Under the pieces are notes generated by a model. It was given only the letters and a program-made list of their open reading frames with translations, was not told the origin of the DNA and did not search any database. A stretch of 64,000 bases of DNA from Legionella donaldsonii (lineage in GTDB: Bacteria; Pseudomonadota; Gammaproteobacteria; Legionellales; Legionellaceae): contig NZ_UGOA01000002.1 of the NCBI RefSeq assembly GCF_900452385.1, forward strand, positions 1 through 64,000. The letters are read 5' to 3'. Below are positions 34,356 to 43,323 of this stretch, piece after piece (position 1 is the first letter of the stretch; each line of letters opens with the position of its first letter). The translations under genes were made by a program, and so were the position numbers.

Positions 34356-35333
34356 TTAATGGATATTCTCAAGAAACGTTCTAAAGCCATCTGCAATCGG
34401 GCTATTCTGATTGGTATAATAGGCTTGGTAGGCTTGTCGATCCACACTCAGTATAAACTGATTAGATGCGAGTATATTCCAAAACAGCCGGATTTTTTTG
34501 GCTAAAAGGAACGCACTTAATAGCTGTTCCTTTGTCGCGAATTCTAACCAATTTTCAAGGCAAGCATCTTGAAGTTGCTGGTAGATTGAATCATCTTCTG
34601 TTACTCCATGGTGAGTAATCGATTGTTCCAGAGAGGTATGCAACGAAAAAAATGGATGAATGATAGCCGTCTCGCCCCAATCAACAAACGTCATTTTTTT
34701 AGTATTTGGATCAAGAAGAACATTCTTATCATGAAAATCGTGATAACCTATGGTTTCAGGGATCCTAAAGCTTGCTAATAATTTGCACTGAGCTGAAAAT
34801 TTCAAACTTAGACTGTGTAATGTTTGTAATTCTTTATCCGTTAGACCCTCTGCTTTTAAAAAAGCAGTTTGCTTTAACATGTGATCATAAAGAAAAGGTA
34901 ATTGATTTAATCGCCAATCAGGTACGCCTAGTTTGAGAAACCTTGCGATGCAATCTTCTGCTCTGCGTTGGATTGCGGCATATTGCTTTATTGCTTGGAA
35001 TAATAGCTCTGGCATGAAATTAGTTTTAAGCGTTTGACGCAAAGAAATACCTGCATCTCTCATTAGAAAACAATGTAAATCATTGTTGATCTCGATTACA
35101 TCAGGCACATTGGCATGGAATTGGGAAGATAAAAGCCGAATGATCTTGGGCTCATTGGATAGAAATAGGGATGGTGGTGTTTGTTTTAAATAAAAATTTT
35201 CTGTTGATGTTGCAAAGCGGATCACATGAGACCATGGTGTTGACAATACAATTTCTGGCGAGTGTTCTATTGAGTAGCCATTAGAAACTAGGCAATCGGT
35301 TCCCCATTTAAAAAGTGGTAGTAGATTATTCAT
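34356..35333 (-). CDS. APH-family phosphotransferase
   Basis: 325 residues. PETIGYHDFHDKNVLLDPNT (about 210-229) is the HxDxxxxN catalytic loop (HDFHDKN) and MTFVDWGETAIIHPFFSLH the metal-binding segment. It resembles the aminoglycoside/fructosamine kinase superfamily. Third APH-type enzyme of the array, on the opposite strand from the other two. Substrate unknown. Confidence 0.75.
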   Translation of the reverse strand: MNNLLPLFKWGTDCLVSNGYSIEHSPEIVLSTPWSHVIRFATSTENFYLKQTPPSLFLSNEPKIIRLLSSQFHANVPDVIEINNDLHCFLMRDAGISLRQTLKTNFMPELLFQAIKQYAAIQRRAEDCIARFLKLGVPDWRLNQLPFLYDHMLKQTAFLKAEGLTDKELQTLHSLSLKFSAQCKLLASFRIPETIGYHDFHDKNVLLDPNTKKMTFVDWGETAIIHPFFSLHTSLEQSITHHGVTEDDSIYQQLQDACLENWLEFATKEQLLSAFLLAKKIRLFWNILASNQFILSVDRQAYQAYYTNQNSPIADGFRTFLENIH

Positions 35334-35494
35334 TTTTGGAAGTCAAAATGAACAAAGAAATCTATGAGAAAAATATAAGTCTTACTTAACATAAAAAACA
35401 TCCTTTTAAATGGTTACCAAGTGAATATTATACATAAAAAAGCGAGGACAGTTGGCTTGGGTTTCCAATAGAATAGTAAAAGTAGGGTAAAATA

Positions 35495-35806
35495 ATGGAA
35501 CAGCAAGATGATTTACTTGTATCTGTTTGGTGTAAAAAAAAGAATAATGCATTAATTCTTAGTTTGCTTATTCAACCAGGTGCCAAATGCAATCAAGTAG
35601 TATGTACTGTTGGAGAGGAACTAAAGATAAAAATCGCGGCACCTTCTACTGAAGATAAAGCCAACATGGAATTAGTGCGATACCTGTCTGTCTTATTCAA
35701 AGTCCCTAAAAGTCAAATTAAAATAAAGAGAGGCCTTAAGTCTCGACACAAGATCATTGAAGTCATTGGTTGTGGTGTTGATGCTCTTCAGTGGTGTAAA
35801 ATTTAA
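35495..35806 (+). CDS. DUF167 (YggU-like) protein
   Basis: 103 residues. LSLLIQPGAKCNQVVCTVGE and KIKIAAPSTEDKANMELVRYL plus KIKRGLKSRHKIIEV match the DUF167/YggU pattern closely. Function of the family is unknown. It is 3 bases upstream of a cupin gene. Confidence 0.85.
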   Translation: MEQQDDLLVSVWCKKKNNALILSLLIQPGAKCNQVVCTVGEELKIKIAAPSTEDKANMELVRYLSVLFKVPKSQIKIKRGLKSRHKIIEVIGCGVDALQWCKI

Positions 35807-35809
35807 AGA

Positions 35810-36121
35810 ATGATTTTAAATAATGAGCCTAAAATGCTGGATACAACAATAATTGAGAACAATTGGCGCTCTCGTGGCTTTAGTTTTGAGCTTTGGGAAG
35901 ATCACCCAGGTCAAATTTGGAAGGATTTTAGGCATGAAACAGATGAGTTATTCATGTTGCTTGAAGGTGAAGTTATTTTAACCGTGGGCAATAAAACGTT
36001 AAAACCTGCTATTGGAGAAGAAGTATTGATTCCAGCAGGAGTAGATCATACGGTTCAAACCAGTTCCACCACAGGAAGCCGTTGGTATTATGGTTACAAC
36101 CTACGTTTCGCACCAAGATAA
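35810..36121 (+). CDS. Cupin-domain protein, 3' end overlapping the IS
   Basis: 103 residues (ATG at 35823 also possible). The cupin motifs are RHETDELFMLLEGEVILTVG and EVLIPAGVDHTVQT; the first metal-binding His pair is incomplete. The last 21 bases overlap the 3' end of the transposase gene, so the final residues (NLRFAPR) may be supplied by the insertion sequence. Confidence 0.75.
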   Translation: MILNNEPKMLDTTIIENNWRSRGFSFELWEDHPGQIWKDFRHETDELFMLLEGEVILTVGNKTLKPAIGEEVLIPAGVDHTVQTSSTTGSRWYYGYNLRFAPR

Positions 36122-37828
36122 ACGATTTTTATAATTATTCTGTTCAATAGCCAGGCAGGAGAAGCCTGTGCCACGCGCAGATTCTGCGGCAAGTCCATAG
36201 ATTTCAAGAGCATACTGACCAAAATAAGAAATGATTTGTTGATGTACTGGTTTTAGATTAGTTACCACACGATGTTTTTGATCGTTTGTCAGGATGGTTA
36301 CAACAGCTATCACGTTCATCAGCTCAGCAATCCATTTCATTGTGGGATTTTGTACTGGCTTACCCAGCTGATTGGGAAGTGCTTCATCATGCTCCTTTAA
36401 GCATTGCCTGATGTGAGCTTGAGCAAAATTGTACACCATGAGACAAAGCGTCATTACCATCATCAAGGCTGTAATTCGCTCAGGTGTTTTAAGGAAGAAA
36501 GAGTCCAGTTCGAAGGCATTGTTTTTCATGAATTTAAAGCTTGATTCGACACAGGATTGCTCTTTATATTGTTGAAGCATGGCATGATTATTCAATAGCG
36601 AGCTATCACATTGATTACTGGCCAAAATAAAGCGTCCCAGTGTTTCTTTTTTAGCACCCACCCTCTCCAGACAGGTAGAAAGACAGGCTTGTATTTGATA
36701 TCCAATCACCATTTTTTGAGCTCCAGGTTTTGGGCGACCTTTCCCTGTATGGCGTTCAACAGGTAGAATCTCATAATGAATTTGGTGGTATTTGAGTGAT
36801 TTGATGAGCGGTTTTAATGCCTGCTTTGCATCGTCAGGACATTGAAAGACCTGGTGACCAAGATGCCATAAGGATTTAATGAGCTCTTGAGATTTTTTAT
36901 CCAAATGCCTCTGAAAAGTCTTTAGCTCTCGCAACCTCGCCTGTTGCGACTCAATCAAAACCCAGCGTTGTGGAATACCATAAAGAACCGTTTCATGAAC
37001 ACTTCCACGATAGTTTGCATCAAACGGCTCCCAGGTCAGAGCATCACAAGGCTTGTTCAACAATACTTTGGCTTCATTAAGCTGTGCAGGTACTCGGGTT
37101 ATCCAAAACACGTTATTGAGGCTTGCCAACTGCTCTGGAACATAAAAGGCGGCATCAACCACAAAACAAAGGCCATCAGGCATCCCATGAATACTTTGTG
37201 TAAACGCTTGCACCCTCCTAACCGTCTCTTGGAAACTTGTTTTATCACTACTATTCCCATCTAAGGCCTCCATCCATAAGGGGATATTCGCAGCTCCTCC
37301 TTGTACTAGTGACAGCATCACTTGCTTTAGATCAGAGCGATTCGCTTTGGAATATCCGTAGTCTGGTTGCGCAATCCCGGGCGCGGCCTCTTCTGTGTCA
37401 TAGCGGCCGTAAAGAACAAAGCTTGTACTGTCTAAATGCAGTCTCTGGCTTAGTAAATTTTTTTCTCGGGCAATCTCAAAAGCCAATTCCGAATAAAGCC
37501 TGGTCACACCGTATTCTGCGATTTTATCCAGGCAGCGACCAAGACTGTCATCATTCAGGTGTGCCGCGTCTAGTTCTGAACCAAGCAGTTGAGCCACAGG
37601 CTTATCTTGGAAAAAATGCGGCGTCATATACAACCGGCTATTCATAAAACCCAACCCATTGATAACCATCGCCGCTACTCGACGACCATAGCTTACCACG
37701 CCTCCTTTTTTTTCATTTAACTCAAGGCGTGCATCAATTCTCTCTATTATCCCTAATTCTCTAATCGTTGCTGCAACAAGTCCTAAATGCCCCAATTGCT
37801 CTGAACTTACTGTATCTCGATTCAGCAT
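36101..37828 (-). mobile_element. IS1634-family transposase (DUF4277 type)
   Basis: 575 residues from ATG at 37828; an in-frame TTG lies further upstream at 37858. The N-terminal LGLVAATIRELGIIERIDARL stretch is the DUF4277 domain of IS1634 transposases. HLDSTSFVLYGRYDTEEAAP carries the first catalytic Asp (about 133), FVVDAAFYVPEQLASLNN the second and EQSCVESSFKFMKN the catalytic Glu. The coding frame is intact. Terminal inverted repeats could not be identified with confidence; the 37859-38013 flank holds nothing else recognisable. Confidence 0.88.
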
Positions 37829-38013
37829 CCTTCTCTCCAATAGGTCTTTGGGAGACAAGGGTACCTGATTCTTCTCTTGTGGGCTGTGATCTTTTTCTTA
37901 TATCGGCTTGATCTTTTTCTCAATTTAACTAATGCGATAATTCCTTGGGGATAATTCTAATTTTAGCTTTTTCATGCTGCGGAATGTCCGTTACAAAATA
38001 AGAAAGTAAGGGA

Positions 38014-38670
38014 ATGACACAAAAGAAAATATCATTAGAAAATGATGCTGTTCTGCAATTCATTGTTGATGAATTAATATCTTTACATCATTGCCATACA
38101 ATTATTTTATATGGCTCGCGCGCACGAGGAGACTTCACAGTAACCAGTGATTATGATGTTGCAGGGATTAGGGAAAAAGGAGATAAGCAACGAATTGCAC
38201 GCTTTGATGAAGCACATCAAGTTTATCATGATATTTTTGTTTATCCCGAGAATGCTTTTGATTCAATTTCTGATGAACATTTATGTATGTCAGATGGCAT
38301 CGTTGTTCTTGAAAAAGCTCATTTTGGCACAGAGTTATTAAAAAATCTCTCTGCTTTTTTAATATTGCCTGAGTCCCTCCCTCCTGATGAAATTACAGCA
38401 CGTAGAGTGTGGTATCAAAAAATGCTAGCAAGGGCGTATACTAGAGATTTAGAAGGAAAATATCGCCATATTTGGTCAATCTTCACAATTCTAGAGGATT
38501 ATTTTGTATTCAAAGAATTGCGTTATCAAGGTCCAAAAAAAGCATTCAAGTATTTAGAAACAAACGATCCAGAGACTTTATTATTATTTGATGAGGCCAT
38601 AACGAATATCGATAATTTGGATGCCTTAAATAGGCTAATTACAAGAGTTATAAAGATAGACAGAACGTAG
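38014..38670 (+). CDS. Nucleotidyltransferase (NTP_transf_2 domain)
   Basis: 218 residues. TIILYGSRARGDFTVTSDYDVAG (about 30-52) is the GSx10DxD Pol-beta nucleotidyltransferase signature; a helical C-terminal domain follows. This resembles stand-alone aminoglycoside nucleotidyltransferase/MNT-like proteins. It sits between the IS and the two-component genes. Function (antibiotic modification or toxin-antitoxin type) cannot be decided. Confidence 0.82.
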   Translation: MTQKKISLENDAVLQFIVDELISLHHCHTIILYGSRARGDFTVTSDYDVAGIREKGDKQRIARFDEAHQVYHDIFVYPENAFDSISDEHLCMSDGIVVLEKAHFGTELLKNLSAFLILPESLPPDEITARRVWYQKMLARAYTRDLEGKYRHIWSIFTILEDYFVFKELRYQGPKKAFKYLETNDPETLLLFDEAITNIDNLDALNRLITRVIKIDRT

Positions 38671-38677
38671 GATAATT

Positions 38678-38779
38678 ATGCCAGAATTAGATATTGAAAT
38701 TATCAAAGATAATCCAGAGTACTTTCTTGTGAAAAGGCATCTATTATTTTTATTTAGAGTGACTAGTAATGAAATTTAA
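38678..38779 (+). CDS. Short open frame, probable remnant
   Basis: 33 codons (MPELDIEIIKDNPEYFLVKR ...) overlapping the start of the sensor kinase by 11 bases. ATG is preceded by AGGATAATT. No family is recognised; probably the 5' remnant of a deleted gene, or a leader affecting translation of the kinase. Confidence 0.25.
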   Translation: MPELDIEIIKDNPEYFLVKRHLLFLFRVTSNEI

Positions 38780-40373
38780 TATTTATATTAAAATTTTGAC
38801 TGCGTTCTTTGTGATTTTTTTAATTCTTGTTTTGGCATTTTTTAAATATTTAAAGTCAGTTGAGACAAAGATAGTTGTTAATGCTGGAAAAACGACCTCG
38901 CAAGGGCTTTTAATTAGTTTAGAAAAAGAGTTAATTAATGACCCGAAATCAAACTGGGATGCGATAATAAAGAAGAAAACAGATAAGGTTATTCATCTTA
39001 TAGCAATCGACAGTCTAAAACTCACCCTGGCGCAGAATAATCAATTAAATAATGGTGAAATCATTTTTTTATCAGGCACAACCTATCAATTTCTCAACGA
39101 GGTAATTGTAGAACATACTGCGTATAAAAAAATTGGTAATACCCCATATGCATTAGCTTACAATTTTTCAGATCCTGGCGAAATTATTTTTAATTATATG
39201 AATCCTGTTTTAAAACAAATCGTTCAACATTTATTATCAAAATCAAAAAATACCTGGAGTAATGAACTGTTACATTTAGAAAAAATATATGGTTTCCCTC
39301 TTCATGTTTATAAAACTAAAAGTAAATACTTACCAGGTAATATAATTAATTCTTTATCAACAAAGCGTCTAGTATTTGAAACAAATAAAAACTCGTCACA
39401 AATTGTTATTCTCTATTATAGTTTTAGTGGTGGAGTACTCAAAATTGGCCCACTAAGCTATCTGCCAGTTATGGCAAGAATCAGTGATGTTATGTATTAT
39501 TTTATAGGAACTTTCTTTTTTATATCCCTTTGTCTTATTGCCTTATTTTCATTGCTTTTTGTTAGAAATATGAAAAAGGTGTATCAGATAACTAAAAATT
39601 TCAGTCAAGGGAACTTTGATTTTCATCGGAAAATAGGTACTACCTCTGTTTTGTATGGGCTGTATAGAAATATCATCCAAATGGGTGAGCAATTAAAAGA
39701 ACTGATTGAATCACATAAACAATTGTGCCGGTTTGTCGCGCATGAAATTAGGACCCCTTTGTCAACCATACAAATGGCGACGGATAGTATCAAAAGGAAA
39801 AACGCTGAAGATGCATTGCTCAATAAACAGATAAACAGCATACAAGAAGATATTGCAGATATGAATCGGCTCGTCAGCACTTTTTTGATTTACTCAAAAA
39901 TGCATTCAAACGAATTGAAATTAAAACAGTCTGAGACCGATATAATAGTATGGTTAAGAAAGTTATTAGAGTCTTATTCTTCCTCAACATTTGAAATTAC
40001 ATTTCATTCTAATGAGTTAAATTCTTTGAAAGCATACATAGATGAAAATATTTTAAAACACGCTGTTACCAATTTGATTACAAATGCCATGAAATTTGCA
40101 GAGCACACTATTTCTTTAACCATTTCGCTGGATAATAGTCATATTTTACTTCACGTAGACGATGATGGCCCAGGCTTGCCGGAGGAGGGTGCGGATGACA
40201 TTTTTTCTGAATATACAATTGCTGAAGACGCAGGAATTGGAGATAAACATATTGGGTTAGGATTAGCTATTGTTAAAAAAGTTGTTAATCTACACGGAGG
40301 AAAGGTCATGGCTACACAATCACCGTTATTAAAAGGTGCTCGATTCACCATAGTACTTCCAATATATTCTTAA
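38769..40373 (+). CDS. Sensor histidine kinase (RstB/PhoQ-like architecture)
   Basis: 534 residues. Membrane segments at about 7-26 and 240-262 flank a periplasmic sensor of about 215 residues; a HAMP-like linker follows. H-box FVAHEIRTPLSTIQ (His about 325), N-box LITNAMKFAEH, and G-boxes DDDGPGLPE and GLGLAIVKKVV are complete. It autophosphorylates and passes phosphate to a response regulator, most likely the OmpR-type regulator at 42440. It converges on the ankyrin-protein gene, 3 bases apart. Confidence 0.9.
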   Translation: MKFNIYIKILTAFFVIFLILVLAFFKYLKSVETKIVVNAGKTTSQGLLISLEKELINDPKSNWDAIIKKKTDKVIHLIAIDSLKLTLAQNNQLNNGEIIFLSGTTYQFLNEVIVEHTAYKKIGNTPYALAYNFSDPGEIIFNYMNPVLKQIVQHLLSKSKNTWSNELLHLEKIYGFPLHVYKTKSKYLPGNIINSLSTKRLVFETNKNSSQIVILYYSFSGGVLKIGPLSYLPVMARISDVMYYFIGTFFFISLCLIALFSLLFVRNMKKVYQITKNFSQGNFDFHRKIGTTSVLYGLYRNIIQMGEQLKELIESHKQLCRFVAHEIRTPLSTIQMATDSIKRKNAEDALLNKQINSIQEDIADMNRLVSTFLIYSKMHSNELKLKQSETDIIVWLRKLLESYSSSTFEITFHSNELNSLKAYIDENILKHAVTNLITNAMKFAEHTISLTISLDNSHILLHVDDDGPGLPEEGADDIFSEYTIAEDAGIGDKHIGLGLAIVKKVVNLHGGKVMATQSPLLKGARFTIVLPIYS

Positions 40374-40376
40374 CGA

Positions 40377-42200
40377 TTAAGATTTTAGTTTTGGAAGTTG
40401 GTCCTCAACTGTAGCATCTTTTGAAGTATCCATCTCTTGTTTCATCTCAACCAGTGCGTCGATAACCGCTGTTAACTGGAGTTTTGCATTTTCAAAACGT
40501 TTAGGGATAAATTCATCTTCCTCACCATCAATCGCTTCTCCAGTTCCAATGCCTTTTTCAAGAGCGCTGATAACCACACTAAGCTCTGATTCAAACGCCG
40601 ATAATAGTTCATTACTCCCCGTTGCAGATTGCAAGATTACATGCAATTTTTCCACTACATCTTCAGGAATATAAAGAGTGCCTTCACTGCATTTGCTATA
40701 TTCACGTTTCGCAATAGGTAATGAAAGTAGTTCATCAGCCTTGTGTTGACTCATCTGAAATATTTGTCTAACAGATTGTTTTAGTTCTATGGGAGTTGGT
40801 GGCGAATTGCTAGATTTCAAAGATGCGAGAAGCTTATCACTAGCAGTTACTCTCCCATCTTTGCTATGTTCTTGCGCTGTCTCGATAGGAGTCTGTCCTT
40901 TTTCATTTCGCACTTCAAGACTAGCACCACATTCTAATAACTTTTTAATGAGATGTAACGGCTCTTTTCTATAATTATAAAAATTCTGTACCGCATAGTG
41001 CAAAGCCGTCATGCCTTTTTTATCAGCACTATTAATATCAGCGCCATGTTTTAATAATAAAGCAATGACGCTATCATTACTTGGGCCACCAATAAGGACT
41101 TTTCCACAACTTACCATTGCCAGGTTTAACAAAGCTTTATTAGCTAGAATTGACTCTAGCAAGTCTTCATGACCTTTAAATACAGAAGGTTCTTTTAAAC
41201 CTAAGAGAAGTTCCAGTACATCTCTATCTGTCAGTTGTTCTATAGGGTCCGCCCGACCTAAGATATCACGGACACGTGTTAAATAATTTTCTTGCTCTTT
41301 ACCTAATATTTGGTTTTCCTGTTCAACAAACTTTGCAACATCTTCTCCTTCAAATCGCAATTCTGAAAAATCATCAATTTTCTTTAAATCTTGAATAGTT
41401 AGAATATCTCGATTTAAAGCGATTTTTGCTATCAGTTCATCGGCTCCGTCTTTACCTAGAATTGCACGGGCATATTCTATGGTGTTTACTTTTAATTCTT
41501 TAGCTGTTTGTGTTGAGGCAAATAAAGATTTTCGAACGGCAACTTGATATTCACCATGATGAAAAATAACACTGTTTCCAGCCTTCCAAATATTTCCTGC
41601 CATCGATGTGATTGGGGATGCCGGCGAAAGGGATCGGAAGCCGGTCTGTACATCTTGCGCATTCCATGGTCCAGTTCCACCAAACGTGATTTCTGGATGT
41701 TTCACTGATACTCTTTCTAAAAATGTTTTTTCCTGTGAGTTTGCTGCAGCATTAAGTTGATTGTCTGTATTACAACCTTCTAAAGTCACAAAAACTTCAC
41801 CATGATGTGCGGGCAATGCTCGTTTAAAACCATGTAATAAATTATCAAAATTTTCATCATATAACTGCTCACTTGGGCCATGGCAATTACCCATACCATA
41901 TTCGCCACCACCAGCATGGCCCATAATAAATAATTTTGGGTTCTTCTCAAATATATTGTCTAGTTCTTCCGGTAAGTCTCGTTTGAGTTCATCCAAACTA
42001 CTATAGATTTTTGGGGATTTATCACACTGATCGAAAAAATAATACTTCAAATCAGAGCCTTCTAAATAGACGCCAATTGGAACAAATTGCTTGAACCGTT
42101 GTTTTAAGTGAGGATTTATCACCACACCTCTCTGATTTTCAGGCAGCGGATGATCTGGATCTGGTTTATATATTAAGATTTCTATTGCAGCGTCTTTCAT
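40377..42200 (-). CDS. Putative caspase-fold (clan CD) protease with ankyrin repeats; candidate secreted effector
   Basis: 607 residues. Residues 88-145 read LFIMGHAGGGEYG (His95) and EVFVTLEGCNTDN (Cys143), i.e. the His-Gly then Glu-x-Cys pattern of clan CD peptidases (caspase, C11/C80). Ankyrin repeats lie at about 370-450 (VIALLLKHGADINSADKKGM; LIKKLLECGASLEVRNEKGQ). The C-terminal 120 residues are acidic and helical, ending EDQLPKLKS. No signal peptide. Such eukaryotic-like repeat proteins with acidic tails are typical Dot/Icm substrates in Legionella. Its promoter carries the TACA-N7-TACA box shared with two other genes nearby. The protease and effector assignments are inference. Confidence 0.6.
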   Translation of the reverse strand: MKDAAIEILIYKPDPDHPLPENQRGVVINPHLKQRFKQFVPIGVYLEGSDLKYYFFDQCDKSPKIYSSLDELKRDLPEELDNIFEKNPKLFIMGHAGGGEYGMGNCHGPSEQLYDENFDNLLHGFKRALPAHHGEVFVTLEGCNTDNQLNAAANSQEKTFLERVSVKHPEITFGGTGPWNAQDVQTGFRSLSPASPITSMAGNIWKAGNSVIFHHGEYQVAVRKSLFASTQTAKELKVNTIEYARAILGKDGADELIAKIALNRDILTIQDLKKIDDFSELRFEGEDVAKFVEQENQILGKEQENYLTRVRDILGRADPIEQLTDRDVLELLLGLKEPSVFKGHEDLLESILANKALLNLAMVSCGKVLIGGPSNDSVIALLLKHGADINSADKKGMTALHYAVQNFYNYRKEPLHLIKKLLECGASLEVRNEKGQTPIETAQEHSKDGRVTASDKLLASLKSSNSPPTPIELKQSVRQIFQMSQHKADELLSLPIAKREYSKCSEGTLYIPEDVVEKLHVILQSATGSNELLSAFESELSVVISALEKGIGTGEAIDGEEDEFIPKRFENAKLQLTAVIDALVEMKQEMDTSKDATVEDQLPKLKS

Positions 42201-42235
42201 GGCTCATCTCGACTATTACTTAAAATAATAGGTTG

Positions 42236-42276
42236 ATTTTATCAAAAACACTCGGCTCAAATGTATATATATTGTA
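42236..42276 (-). promoter_or_regulatory. Promoter with TACA-N7-TACA box, site for ankyrin-protein gene
   Basis: On the minus strand TACAATATATATACA (42276-42262) is followed after exactly 20 bases by TAAAAT (42241-42236), then the gene start at 42200. Spacing and box are the same as in the two promoters at 43250 and 44661. Confidence 0.65.
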
Positions 42277-42439
42277 CAAACGTTCTAAAATGATACTTTT
42301 GTCGAGGGTAAATGATTATAGATTTGCGATATATTTGGTGATTCTTTCATAAATGGACGAAAAATCTCAAGGTCGAGGCAAAAGAATTTTTTACTATTTT
42401 TCATAAGACTTACATAAGATCGGTGGCTGTGATCTGTAT

Positions 42440-43132
42440 TTATTCCCAAGCCGCTGATACAAATATATATCCTTTTTTATGGATTGTTTTTATACGATAG
42501 GGCTTTTTATTATTATCATTCAATGCTTTTCTTAAACGTGATATTTTTAAATCGATACCTCTATCAACCCCATCATATTCATGCCCAGAAAGAGCATACA
42601 TAATGCTATCTCGACTCAGCAACCTATCATGGTTCTTAACCAACAAAGCAAGCATTTCAAAGTCACTGGTACTTATTGAAATTTCTTCATCAAAGAGATG
42701 AACATTCTTAGTACTAAAATTGATAGAAAAATTGCCAAATTGAAATTGATTTTGATTATTAACTAAATTGGGTCGACGTAACAATGCCTCTATTCTTGCT
42801 TTCAAAACCTCGTCTGCAACAGGTTTAGTTAAGTAGTCATCTGCTCCTAAATTTAAAGAGGATACTTCACTTTCAATATCATTAATTGCTGTTAGCATGA
42901 GTATTTTCCCCAAATACTCATCTCTAATGGTATGGCATATTTGATCTCCATTCATGCCAGGAAGCATTATATCTAATATTACTAGGCAAGGTTGCTCACG
43001 AATGATGCGATAGACCGCTCTATCACCACGTTTTTCAATAGAAACATCATAACCTGCTTCTTGTAAGCTTTCTTTGAGGTAATTGGCTAACTTAACGTTA
43101 TCTTCTACAAGCAATATTGATTTATCTTTCAT
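42440..43132 (-). CDS. OmpR/RstA-family response regulator
   Basis: 230 residues. Receiver domain with ILLVEDNVKLANYLKESL, phospho-acceptor Asp in LVILDIMLPGMNG (about 54), and TKPV lysine motif. Winged helix with SRDSIMYALSGHEY and DLKISRLRKALNDNNKKPYRIKTIHKKGYIF. It is the only response regulator nearby and is likely the partner of the kinase at 38769, separated from it by the ankyrin-protein gene. It probably binds the direct repeats at 42262, 43250 and 44661. Confidence 0.92.
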   Translation of the reverse strand: MKDKSILLVEDNVKLANYLKESLQEAGYDVSIEKRGDRAVYRIIREQPCLVILDIMLPGMNGDQICHTIRDEYLGKILMLTAINDIESEVSSLNLGADDYLTKPVADEVLKARIEALLRRPNLVNNQNQFQFGNFSINFSTKNVHLFDEEISISTSDFEMLALLVKNHDRLLSRDSIMYALSGHEYDGVDRGIDLKISRLRKALNDNNKKPYRIKTIHKKGYIFVSAAWE

Positions 43133-43249
43133 TCGTTCTGTCTAAGCCTCTTTAAATAAGAAAACTCTCTAAACAAATTTAGTCTGAATTGATTTTTAAG
43201 TTCAGTGTTACATAGATATCAGTAGGTAAGCAAACACACGGCGCATCCG

Positions 43250-43290
43250 TACATTTTATATACAATTGATTTGTTTTAACTCGATATAAT
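43250..43290 (+). promoter_or_regulatory. Promoter with TACA-N7-TACA box for ATP-grasp gene
   Basis: TACATTTTATATACA (43250-43264), then 20 bases, then TATAAT (43285-43290). The TTTTAACTCGRTATAATRAYAG stretch around the -10 is shared with the promoter at 44661. Gene start is 34 bases downstream. No good -35 is seen, consistent with activator dependence. Confidence 0.7.
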
Positions 43291-43323
43291 GATAGCTAAT
43301 GGGCGAATCTGTGGAGATAAATT

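Noticed and set aside
34290-34505. 71-codon plus-strand frame
   Set aside because: Overlaps the opposite-strand APH gene and the regulator upstream region; low-complexity and no motif.
18927-35806. Integron cassette array
   Set aside because: No attC-like inverted sites between genes, most genes overlap or are a few bases apart, and the nearby recombinase is not an IntI type by any visible motif.
36080-38013. Terminal inverted repeats of the IS1634-type element
   Set aside because: No convincing pair could be found by eye, so only the transposase gene is called.
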